From contig JAKUDP010000007.1 of the NCBI GenBank assembly GCA_022570795.1, positions 1 through 64,000 of the forward strand: DNA of 64,000 bases, given 5' to 3'. Each line of letters opens with the position of its first letter. The stretch's first letter is position 1. Shown piece by piece: positions 26,745 to 36,216 of the stretch. Origin of the DNA: Sphaerulina vaccinii (taxonomy: Eukaryota; Ascomycota; Dothideomycetes; Mycosphaerellales; Mycosphaerellaceae). The translations under genes and the position numbers were made by a program. Below the pieces are notes generated by a model. That model worked only from the letters and a program-made list of their open reading frames with translations. It was not told the DNA's origin and did not search any database.

Positions 26745-26763
26745 GAGAGTATTGAATACTCTC
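26745..26763. promoter_or_regulatory. Perfect 19-bp palindrome, upstream of WW-like gene (proximal)
   Basis: GAGAGTATTGAATACTCTC is perfectly symmetric around one central base. It lies about 41 bp upstream of the ATG at 26,704, in the 5' UTR or core promoter. Such symmetry suits a dimeric regulator, or a hairpin in the leader RNA. Confidence 0.6.
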
Positions 26764-26780
26764 TTGATGGAAGAAAGAGT

Positions 26781-26799
26781 GGGAGTATTGAATACTCCC
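26781..26799. promoter_or_regulatory. Perfect 19-bp palindrome, upstream of WW-like gene (distal)
   Basis: GGGAGTATTGAATACTCCC is the second copy, 36 bp from the first centre to centre. It differs from it only at the two positions that pair with each other, so symmetry is preserved. Confidence 0.6.
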
Positions 26800-27045
26800 A
26801 ATATGGGCCTGGTGTGTGGATTGGAAGTCCGCTAAGTTAGTATCTCTGGATGACAGCTTCTTCTTGACGAAAGATAATCATCTAGTTTCATGCAGCTGTG
26901 AGAACCCGAAGGTCTCTCCTTGGACATAGTCTTTGTTAATGAACATAGCCTTTGTTGTTGAAAGTCGCAGGTTTGTTTTCATTCCTGCTGAAAGAAACGC
27001 TCCTCTCGTCGAGTGTTCGTAGTATAGGATGAAGCAGAACGTCCG

Positions 27046-27112
27046 CCATGTAGAGTGTAGCTGGTGTCCGGTAGCGGTGGGGTGACGAAGTCACTCCTGA
27101 GCGGTGCGCACA
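27046..27112 (-). repeat. Structured dispersed repeat, inverted partial copy
   Basis: The minus strand reads a tgac/gtca hairpin followed by CCGGACACCAGC and ACACTCTACATG, matching the plus-strand copies at 27,232, 44,820 and 45,172. The hairpin core GGGGTGAC-GAA-GTCACTCC is retained. Confidence 0.6.
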
Positions 27113-27231
27113 TCTACCGACATAGCACCAATCGACAGTATGGAGAGAGAAATCAACCTGGATCTGGACATCGAAACACTTTCGACATGCTTATCTGCGA
27201 CTTTCATCAGCGTCCCGAATCATACGAGTTC

Positions 27232-27360
27232 CGCTATCCCTAACCCTGCACTCGACTGGAGTTCCACAAGAATACCTCAAACGGTGGTGGGTGGGCGTAG
27301 CCCATCCTGAGCCGGACATCAGCTTCACTCCATATGAGCCGCCTACGGAACACTCTACTT
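27232..27360 (+). repeat. Structured dispersed repeat, copy with exchanged hairpin stem
   Basis: The copy starts near ccctaaccctgca and contains acggtggtggg, a hairpin, ctgagccggac and agcttcactc, then atgagccg. The hairpin stem here is TGGGC-GTA-GCCCA instead of the GTGAC-GAA-GTCAC of other copies. Short open frames across it are not supported as genes. Confidence 0.65.
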
Positions 27361-27771
27361 GAATCGTTGACCTTGAAGTACATGAACAGCCGAAGCATAC
27401 ACTGCAGTCAGTTGTGCGATCAACGCGTTCTTCATCAAGCCACGCGTTCAAAGTCAAGCTTGTAGCACTATAACAAGCTTGGGATGAGAAGTCAGCTGAG
27501 AACATCACAGCGTCGTGGAGCAGCTTAGAGTCGACTAGAAGAGAAGGAGCGCACCGGAGTAGAGCATCAGGGAGAGAGAAGTACTAAGCTGGAGGAGACC
27601 ATGCAAGAGAGTAAGCGGATGAGAGAGCCAGAAGAAGAGCTGAGACAAAACCTCCAATCAAGTGTTTCGATCCTTGAATAGTCCCGTGAGAGCAGGTCGT
27701 TCACGATTCGCACCGTGCGCAGAACTGCTAGTCGATGTCGGAGCAGAGAACTCGGTATTGGCTATGGGACA
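27361..27771. other. Intergenic region
   Basis: This is the upstream region of the F-box-like gene. It is purine-rich at 27,525-27,660. I see no further gene or repeat. Confidence 0.4.
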
Positions 27772-28416
27772 ATGGCCTCGATCAGCTCACCTTGCCTGAT
27801 CCCACCACTTCAGTCACAGTACGACTATCACGAACTGAAGAACAATGTGGAGTCACCAAAACCATTCCGCTTCCTCGATCTACCAGCCGAGCTGCGACTT
27901 CAGGTCTACGAGAATCTCTTCCGCCGATCCGAGCCTCTTCAGATCAACCGCGTCCCCATATATCGAAATCGACGCAAGACCGGCAAGGGACGATGCATAT
28001 GTTGCGACTCTCTTATCACCGACTCCAGTGCTCTCTTACGCACCTGCCGACTGATCAATCACGAAGCCACAGGCGTGCTGTACTCCAACAACACTTTCAG
28101 CATATGCTTGGATGCGTTCCAGCTGTGGATCGTCGAACTAGGGACCCAGGTTTCTTGGCTCAGATCTGTTGAGATCAGGAATTGGTGGCAATGGATACCC
28201 TTCTATTCTCGCCATCGGCTTCGATTGCGGCATACCGGAAGCCTTGATCGCCTCGTTATCGACCTACAAGGTCCACATAAGTCGGATAAAGCGATGGCGA
28301 CTAGAAACCTGACGCCCTTAATTGAGGTTCTTTATGCCGCAGGGCAAGGGACGGATAAGAGGTCCGTGATGGATGTCCTAGAGCTCAAGGTTGATCAGTC
28401 TGACAATCGTTGGTGA
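27772..28416 (+). CDS. F-box-like / DUF7730-type protein
   Basis: This single-exon protein of 214 residues starts at the first ATG of the frame; the open frame runs 19 codons further upstream without an ATG. Near residue 34 it has FRFLDLPAELRLQVYENLF, the short helical signature at the start of many fungal F-box-like proteins, followed by a basic stretch and the CRLINHEATGVLYSNNTF segment typical of the same fungal family. F-box proteins generally link substrates to SCF ubiquitin ligases, but for this large fungal group the targets are unknown. No intron signal is needed, and its neighbours are unrelated. Confidence 0.75.
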   Translation: MASISSPCLIPPLQSQYDYHELKNNVESPKPFRFLDLPAELRLQVYENLFRRSEPLQINRVPIYRNRRKTGKGRCICCDSLITDSSALLRTCRLINHEATGVLYSNNTFSICLDAFQLWIVELGTQVSWLRSVEIRNWWQWIPFYSRHRLRLRHTGSLDRLVIDLQGPHKSDKAMATRNLTPLIEVLYAAGQGTDKRSVMDVLELKVDQSDNRW

Positions 28417-28717
28417 GATGAGGTTAAGCTGGAATTGCAACATGCTTTGGAGTCATCTGCCAGAGAGTCTAGTGGCCAGCCGTAAAGGGATGAATGAAGT
28501 GGATTCCATGTCATTTAATCCATGTCATTTGACGGCAAAGACCACAGTGCAGCAAGCCTAGCACTATCACCTCTCATGTCTCACCAACTCTGGTGGCCTG
28601 TGAACATGCCAATAGCAAATGCACGAAGGAATGAGTCATATGAGCAGCGTGTGGGAAGGAGGAATTCAACTATGTTGGCAATCATGCTGCAGGCTTCTTC
28701 GTCACGAAGCACTACCA

Positions 28718-30408
28718 TCACAAAAGATACCCGCCAGTCAAATCCATGACTCTGTCGGGATCGACCTGGTCTCGGATGCTCGCAAGTCGCGCTGCATTAG
28801 CAGCTCCATACAGATCTTGAGCAGGAGTATTAGCAGCTGCATAGTTGGCGTAGGATATGGGATGGAGAAGCCCTTCTTCGCTGGCAACGGTCTCCAATGT
28901 GTCTCTTGATCGGCGATTTTGGTCATGCCAGAAGTCGTCATCGGATGGGAACGTCCAGGCGACGTCGAGAAGAACCTAAAGCATGGTTGGCTCGGAGCAC
29001 GGCACAGTATTAATGAAAGCAAGCTATACTTACCGGAAACTGCGAATCAGAGTGGGGAAAGGCAGTATTGTCGACGGCTTTAGAGCCATACACGCCGGGA
29101 ATGTACGCGTCAATAGCAAGATTGACTCCTGTAGGTGCTCTCGGTAGCTTTCCTAATCTCTGCGATTGGAATCAGCTCCATAAACCAGTCTCAGCCTGGA
29201 AAGGATGCAACCTACCACAGCTTCCTTCTTCAACGCCTGCAAGAATCTTAAAGTCGTCCCTGTGGTCGAAAACGTCTCCCAGTAGCCACGAAAGTTAGTC
29301 GGCTTCCTCAAATCACTCGGGATACTCGCTACGAAATCTGAAAACTTCTGCGTCTTGACAGAGTCGATCAATAGCGTTGAGATCCCGTCAAAGACCTGGA
29401 AGCTAGCGGGCTTCTGAGGACCATCGTAGAAGAACTGCGTCGTAGCTGTTGCGCCCCAACCCGACCCTAGCACGGAAGTGATGACAGTGGCTTTGGGATC
29501 TGTGTTTGTTGCTTCAAATTGTGAACTCGCATTGACGATTCGATCGACTTCATTGCCGCCGTAAAGTCTGGTGCCGCCGTAGATGAGTGGGACTTGTTCG
29601 TGGGTATACAGTTCGGCATCTGCGACTACGCCGAAGCGGTTCAGGCCGCCTCGTAGCGCGAAGAAGAGGTCGGGTGTCGAGCTGTCGACGGTAGTGATAG
29701 TGCCATTGGGCAAGATCAAAGTGAGACTCTTCACAGTATCGATCGTCAAGCCGTAGGAGTTAGTCTTCCAGGAATAGCCACCGCCGAGGGTGAAGCCTCC
29801 TAGACCAGGACCTGGCACCTGTATCGAGTTAGTTCTCAACTTGCTGAAGTATGCTTAGCAAAGGTACATACCCTCCCGCCTACAACATTCCTTCCAGTTC
29901 CTTCAAGCTTCTGATACACGTCCAGCCAGCGATTCCCAAATCCAACCCTCACTGTGCTCCCATCTGGACTCAGCGTAACTTCGTTCAGCTTACTGAGTGA
30001 GATGTGCACGCCTTTCGTGCTTGAGAATCCAGGATTGGAAGTATGTCCTCCACTTTGCACAGCAAAGGGAACTCTCTTTTGACCAATGGCTTGGATCTAA
30101 GCCCACATATCAGCACATCTGTCTCGGAACGCAATTTCTTGATGACTTACAGCAAGAGATAAATCCTTCGCGCTCGAAGGCTGGACAACACACACAGGTT
30201 TCTGCTCCAAAGACTTGATCCAATGATCTATAGCTTCAAAGTACTGGACTCCTCTGAACACGATAACTTCGCTGGAATTCGAGAATCTCGCTTGGATCTC
30301 TTCGCATGTCTGGGCTATGGTTGCTGTATCTTCGTTGATGATCAATTGTGCTGTTGTTGCTAAGCTGAAGCTGGTGACAATGACTGCCAGCAGTCCTGAG
30401 AAAAGCAT
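28718..30408 (-). CDS. Secreted FAD-linked oxidase (BBE-like, PCMH-type)
   Basis: The five exons are 30,151-30,408, 29,872-30,096, 29,216-29,818, 29,034-29,159 and 28,718-28,975, all joined in phase 0; introns are 54, 53, 56 and 58 nt. The product has 489 residues. A hydrophobic signal peptide ending around TTAQ suggests secretion. The FAD-binding PCMH domain shows SGGHTSNPG (residues about 101-109, whose His commonly carries the flavin) and GPGLGGFTLGGGYSW just after the second join. The C-terminus, NYAAANTPAQDLYG, is the berberine-bridge-enzyme (BBE) domain. Relatives oxidise alcohols, sugars or alkaloid-like metabolites; the substrate cannot be read from the sequence. No biosynthetic cluster surrounds it. 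Confidence 0.9.
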
Positions 30409-31653
30409 TGTAAGAAGAAGCTAGAAAGCGATCGTCTGTGTCTGTGGAGCGCAAGTAGAGGTAGCAGTGAGAGAGGAACGACGCAAGTGTCAAAAGACTT
30501 ACAGCATTCTTCAGCCTTATGTGTGAGATCCCGGTCAAGGACATTCGCTCATACGATTACGGCAGTGACTCGCGTGCATAAGCTTTCGAAGTGAATATCG
30601 AACCCTGAAGAAGTGTCGCAGCTATTCGTAGCTGCACGCCACAAACTCTGTGACTTTTCAGCTGTCAGTTGAGAGATCATGCGAAGGAGTCACTTCTCAG
30701 CAGGCATGAAATGCAAGCGATGCAATCCTTATGCTGTGCAACCATATCGCTATTGGACAATGGCTGGGCGAGGGTGTCAGGCTGCTCATACCTATTTGCA
30801 GCACGTGGCAAACGCATTGATTTGGTTGTTGTATGGCCGCATCTCAGCTGAAACGTTTTGTTCAAGCTGATCCCAGGGGGTAGGCGTGGACTTGGCGATG
30901 TGCAGTTTCGCACGCTAATCAATGCTTCTTGGCACATGTCGCATCTTCTGTAGCTCTTGGCTGATCTATTCTCGTTAGCGTACGAGTTACGAATGGAGAC
31001 GATACTGTGCTCCTCTTGTCCAATGTCTTGGTCTCGCTCCCTATCACTCTATCGTGAGTTCTCGCGATGACGTTCGCTTAGGGACTTACTATGGTAAGTA
31101 TTAGCAACGCCCGAGTCGCCATGTCTTGCCCCATGAATGCACTTCTCTTGTCGTATCATCTATCACATCTGCTCCGATACAGTCGGTCACCGGTGGAAAC
31201 AGATGTCGCTTACTCAGATGGCGTTTATCACGGCTGAGCATACCGGTCAGCCACTTGGCTTCGGGAGCAATAGGTGGAGGTATCGGCGGAGCCTTGGAGT
31301 AACAGACGAAGGCGCGGTGGCGCACACACGTTCGACGCCGTGCGATGTTTGTGGTCTCGATAGTCACACTGCCGCCAGTGAGCGAGCCTAACCGAGAGCA
31401 GCAACTTGCCGAGCCTAGGTTGGTTATGATCGCGCTGATGTGCTGTCTTGCTGCAACTCCTGTGCTTGAATGCCTGTGTGTAGTCTGTAAGAACGAATGA
31501 TGTCGGAAAGGACAGACTATGGGTAAGTATGTATCAGTGCGAACCTAGCACGATCCTTCAGTGTTCGTCACTTCCCGTATTCCAGCCAAGGTCTTCACCT
31601 CGCCTGTATAGGCAGAAGCAACATCATCATCCACCTCACCCTGCTCCATCCCC
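30409..31653. other. Intergenic region without supported gene
   Basis: The region covers the promoter of the FAD oxidase and the 3' flank of the MetAP2 gene. Only short unsupported frames are present, with no splice-linked continuation, and I see no repeat or RNA gene. Confidence 0.45.
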
Positions 31654-33127
31654 TCAATAGTCGTCCCCACGGCTGATGACCTCTTTGCGACCACTACCAA
31701 TCAGAATCGTATGCTCAAACTGAGCAACATGACTGCACTCTCGATCAACGAGTGGAGCATAACTCTCCACAATGCCTTGATCGACCAGCTGCTTCATCGC
31801 AAGAAGATACTTCTGCACGCCCAGGCGCTCGAGGTATCGACGACAGAATACAATGCTACCGAAATTCTCATCAATTGTCTTGAGCAGAGACTTTGCTCCA
31901 GCAGACAGGTGACGAGGAATTGGAACGTCGTCTTGACGTCCGTAGCCATAGATGCCAATCTGTATACCATGTCAGCGGAGTGTGTAACATATACGAGGGG
32001 TGCTGACGGACGTCGTCTCTAATGTAGCCCGTGCCAGTGCTGCCGAACGTTTCGATAGCATAGACTTCTCCCTCTTCCATCCTCTGATCAGAGTCGTTTT
32101 TGACGAATGGGACTTGTTTCCCTCCATGAATGTGATAGCGGAGGATGTCGTGTCCAGTGATGTTACGGATTGCTTTGATCGGAAGTGTCTTGCCATTCTT
32201 ATCGATCACTTCATAACTCTCCATGACTTCTTGAATCGCAGCTCCGATTTCACTCATCCTAGCATCAACACCAGCAGTTTCGATACCAATGTTAGTCGCG
32301 GCTTTCGCAGCTTCGAGGAGAGGATTGTAAGTCTTATCATGACAAACAGTGAACGCAGAGTCTACGATGCGCCCATTGACGTGCACTCCGAAATCGACTT
32401 TGAGTACATCGCTGTGCTGCAGGACTATATCTTTGCCTCCGGGGTTAGGTGTCCAGTGAGCTGCGATATTGTTCAAGCAGAGACCGGTAGGGAATCCCAT
32501 GCCTGCTTGAAGTGCCTCGCCAATTTCCAGAGCCTGGTGACCTGTCAGGTTGCGTACACCATCTTCGATACCATTGGCGATGGTTTGAAGAGTGACTCCC
32601 GGCTTGATGACATCTCGTTGCACATATTGACGGACTTGTCGATGGATCTCGGCTGCTTTGCGATAGTCTGGAAGGAAGTCACCCGCCCACAGACGGGAGT
32701 CGTAGCGAATCTCTTCATCCGTTGTGCGGGCAGTGTTCTCATATGGGACCAGCTGACCAGGAGGGAAGGAGCCATCAGGGAAGAGCTTCGATATTTCGAT
32801 AGTTGGAGGACTTGTCTGGGCGAGCTTCTTGCTCTTGGACTTCTTCTTACGTGGTTTGCGCTTTTTCTTGCTCTTTTCTGTGTGTAGGTTAGTCAAGAGA
32901 TCAGGAATTGGTGAGCGGACCCTACCTTGGTCATCATCGCCATTGACCTTTAGCCCGGCTTCTTCATCACTGTCGTCTGCATCATCGTCGTCGCCCACAC
33001 TTCTTTGCTCCAAATCAGCCGAAGCTGAGCTGTTGCGAGGGCGATTGGCAGTGGAGTTGCAGGGCTTCTCAACATGGCCGTTGCCATCTGGGCCCTGCTG
33101 ATGACCATCTGGACTCTTCGAACCCAT
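31654..33127 (-). CDS. Methionine aminopeptidase 2
   Basis: The exons are 32,926-33,127, 32,012-32,877 and 31,654-31,959, with introns of 48 and 52 nt and a product of 457 residues. The enzyme removes the initiator Met from nascent proteins in the cytosol, using two metal ions. The N-terminus has an Asp-rich run followed by a polybasic KKKRKPRKKK segment typical of type 2 enzymes and linked to ribosome or eIF2 association. Catalytic positions are visible: His208 (AAHWTPN), Asp229 (VDFG), Asp240 (VDSAF), His310 (TGHDI), Glu343 (IETF) and Glu438 (QFEHT). The C-terminus is VISRGDDY. The ATG at 33,127 is the first in frame. Length and all ligands are normal, so the gene appears functional. Confidence 0.96.
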
Positions 33128-33511
33128 GACATGCAGGTCAATCACTGATGTGGATGTTGTTGTAATGTTGTTGATGAAGGAAAGAAAGGACGAACAGAAA
33201 CGGAATGTTCAGTCCGGTGTTGCGCCCTATCGACATCTGCAAGTGTGCCTCAGGCACGCCAATGGCCTGGCATATCCACACATCGACTTCACCTACGTAA
33301 AGGAAAGGAACTTGATGGACTTCAGATAAGATAGATCACTAAGTTCAATCAAGGAACGGACGCACAAGCAACAAACCTCTCTCACCTTTGAGAGAAAGCT
33401 TGATCAATACAATATCCCGTCACCTGCCAGCGGATGACATCCCTTCTAATCCAGTCACCGCGGAGACTCAATCCTAAAAGAGTGTACACTGTGTAAAATC
33501 TGAACCAGATG
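33128..33511. other. Intergenic region
   Basis: This holds the 5' flank of the MetAP2 gene and the 3' flank of the small secreted protein gene. No gene or repeat was recognised. Confidence 0.45.
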
Positions 33512-33981
33512 TCACTTCAGACACTGAAGTCTGCGTGTCATCAGCGACAGCTCGACATGCTTAAAGTCATAATCCCACTTGCTGACAACTTCGAACCCTC
33601 TGCCATATTCACGCGGACATGGATCTTCTCCCCACCATCCACCGCTCAAGCACTATCATTATTAGTTAGTAAAACACACACAAAAGAAAAGCAGGCATTG
33701 CAGTAGCAGGAACAACCCACATAGTACCCGTCACGGCTCTTATAATCGCTCGGAACATCATTACGTCGACCCCATGTGCTGCGGTGGTTTCGAGTGTTCT
33801 TCTTGTTGCAAAGGGTTTTGCCCAAGTCCTGGGAGACGCCACGGCAGTAGCTCAGGTGTCTTGGTCCGGTTTGGGCGGTAGCTGTGAGACTATACGATTC
33901 TCGAGGTTAGTGACAGAGAAATAGGTATGCTGAAAGACGGTACCTGAGCAGTGCAAGGAGAGCTATGTTGGAGATCTGCAT
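33512..33981 (-). CDS. Small secreted cysteine-containing protein
   Basis: Three exons, 33,944-33,981, 33,721-33,889 and 33,512-33,652, give 115 residues. Intron 1 is GTACCG...TAG (54 nt). Intron 2 is GTGGGT...TAG (68 nt) and carries a textbook TACTAAC branch site 13 nt before the acceptor. The frame is maintained at both joins. The first 19 residues (MQISNIALLALL then SLTATAQ) form a signal peptide. The mature part is basic, with five Cys, two Trp in a row and no recognised domain. Size, secretion signal and Cys content fit the broad class of fungal small secreted proteins, including candidate effectors, but no function is shown. No single long frame covers it, so the model depends on the splice calls. 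Confidence 0.7.
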
Positions 33982-34777
33982 CTTGATGAAGGTGGTTGTT
34001 AACGAATGTTGGTGTGAGAACAGTCTCGAAAGCTGTTGGTGGATGTTGGATGATTGAGGATTGATGGACTGGATCCCTCAGTATTCAGACGACATATATA
34101 TACACCAAGAGAGTGCTCGTTAGTCGTTGATCGACCCAATGTTCTATTATTGTCAGTCGCAGGTCTCACGCATCCAAGCACTGGTCTCCTCGAAGCTACA
34201 CATGCATCTGTGGACAGTATTGATCGTATGTCTTACGCATTGCCACGATCTTCTCGACGCTGTTCCGCCATCTGTCCATGCATCTGCTGTCGAGGTGGGA
34301 GAATGACACGGAGTGCTTCTCGTCAACGTCAGAATCCGCTGAAGCAGCATTCCCTGCACGCTTTCCACACGCGATACATGCGATGCTTACGAGGCCAAGT
34401 CTTCGTGTTTGTGCCTGTGACTAATCCAGTGCTGTTTCAGGTTGAGTGTAATTAGGAACACGGAGCTTTGTGATTCTGCCAGCTCTGCAAACGGCGGGTG
34501 TCACTGTTTCTTCTTGCCTGAATAGTGTTACGAACATGATTTGTTGCGGTCCTAGAGAGGGTTGCAGAGCCGAAGAGGTTGCAAAGCTCTGTAGTCTTGG
34601 TTGGAGTGGATCATGATATGTCGACGAGAGAGAAGCAGCCCTATGGCTACGATCCTGGCTCGTTCTCCCTGCGCCTTGGCAGCCCGCACCTGCGCCCGCA
34701 CCACCGCCGGCTCCAATTAGGGCTGAGAGCGAGTTGAAGCCGCACTCAAAGTCCTGCGGGCTTCCCTTTGTGTCGAG
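33982..34777. other. Intergenic region
   Basis: The 5' flank of the small secreted protein gene and the 3' flank of the Atg12-like gene. A short plus-strand frame (34,054-34,455) has no supporting domain or homology signal. Nothing else was seen. Confidence 0.4.
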
Positions 34778-35331
34778 CTAACTCGCGCGGCCAGCCCTTC
34801 GGAGGTTGTTTCGTTCGTGTCTTTGTGCGTTTTGGCGTGCGTAAGAAGAAATGCTGGGGCTACTGCTGTAGCTCACGACAAGTTCATCACCAGTCCGGAA
34901 GCACTACTCACAACATTAGGCCGACTGCTTTCTTCAGACGCCACTCTGATGATACTGTGTGCCTTCCAGATGTTGCCCACGATCTCGTCCATAACAGGCG
35001 AGAAGGTGGAGTTGATGTAGCAGAATACACTTTCAGATTGCTGCAGCTTGAGTTTCGTCCTCAGGAAGACTACGACTCGACTGAAGAGATGATTGGCCTT
35101 GCAAGTGAACCTACTTGCGCACAGACCTGGAGCGTTAGGTAGAGGCATGAGCCGGATGGTGACTGCGAGGCTGGATCAGTTGCTGGTGATCATACCAAAT
35201 TGAGGCCTGGTACCGGAGGTCTGCTTCGGCTGCGGTGTTCGCACATCTGAGACTGAACTTGGAGAAGCATTTACACCAAGGCTCGACTGATCACCGACAC
35301 TCAGACCAGCTTGCGCTTTGATGGAAGACAT
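34778..35331 (-). CDS. atg12: Atg12-like ubiquitin-fold protein lacking the terminal glycine
   Basis: Proposed exons are 35,214-35,331, 34,963-35,162 and 34,778-34,903, giving 147 residues; an upstream in-frame ATG at 35,496 would add 55. Intron 1 is GTACCA...CAG (51 nt). Intron 2 (59 nt) needs a GC donor (AAG|GCACAC) and a TAG acceptor. The core VVVFLRTKLKL, then ESVFCYINSTFSPVMDEIVGNI, then CFRTGDELVVSYSS matches the ubiquitin fold of Atg12, which is normally conjugated to Atg5 in autophagosome formation. The family ends in ...TPAFG; here the frame reads SPSIS and continues for about 22 residues. No frame restores a Gly there. This may be a non-conjugating form, a divergent paralogue or a decaying gene. 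The symbol rests on the core motif. Confidence 0.65.
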
Positions 35332-35499
35332 TTGCCAATTGGGGATGAGATGGTGAAGAGGACGGAGGAAGTCGAAGCAAGAGACAACAGGCGGCAAGGC
35401 ACCGCCAAGGAGATGACTCAGCCAAACGTCGCGATCACGATCTTCACCTGCTTGTGTTCTTCGTCTTCTTCTCAAAATCATCATTCCAAGATGCATCAG

Positions 35500-36216
35500 T
35501 GTTAGTTCAAGTGAACCTCATCAAGATCTGCGTCTCTTGCGTTGAGTAAACGCACCCTCGATGCCATATGACAATGACGACTGGCTGCAGCCCTCACGCC
35601 CATCTACACGACCATTTCCAGGACAAAACTACATCTCACACATGCCCAAAGATGTGCAGCTTATACCATATATTGGGGTCATTCGCAGCAGCATCTTCGG
35701 CTTTGCCATGAGCTACGGCTCTCACGTTCTGACTAATGTTTGAGCTACTATTCCAACCTAACAAGCCATCGTGGAACGGCTCATCTCCTCATGGCTACAG
35801 AGGCTTTCTCAAGGCACTTATGTTATCATGATCTTCTTCTGGGATAGACGCGTGGAAGCATCAAGAAATGTCGCGTGTGGTCGATCATTCCCTCTCTTGG
35901 ATGCCGTCCCTTGTTTGCAGGCGTCACGAGAATGCTTCACACCCAGCCGTCATGAGATAAGCACTCAGCAAGGCTTGACCTACGTTCGCCTTTCGACGCG
36001 ATAAAGCAATGCTCAAGCTGGATGGTCCTTTTCTGTCTCATCTGGGATCGAGCGGCTTTGCCATCTGACCAGACGTATCGTCTGTCCTAACATGACAGCC
36101 ATGCAATATGAACTGGAAAGCGTGGAGTGGAAGAACGCGCAGTACGCCATCGCGAAGAGGCATCATGCTCTACTTGACTGACTTGCTGCAGAACATCAAA
36201 ACATATCGCGGGCCGA
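35500..36216 (+). other. Unresolved region, possible decayed coding
   Basis: A short ATG frame (35,561-35,743, 60 residues) and several fragments in changing frames follow one another, without a recognisable domain or convincing splice sites. They may be the decayed upstream part of the acyltransferase-like pseudogene or an unrelated remnant. No function is proposed. Confidence 0.3.

Noticed and set aside
27104..27508. Short frames across 27,104-27,508 as genes
   Set aside because: They overlap copies of the structured dispersed repeat on both strands and have no domain.
32000..32887. Plus-strand 295-codon frame
   Set aside because: It is exactly antisense to the catalytic exon of methionine aminopeptidase 2.
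34054..34455. Plus-strand 133-codon frame as a gene
   Set aside because: There is no domain or splice support; opposite frames of similar length exist and the composition is not distinctive.
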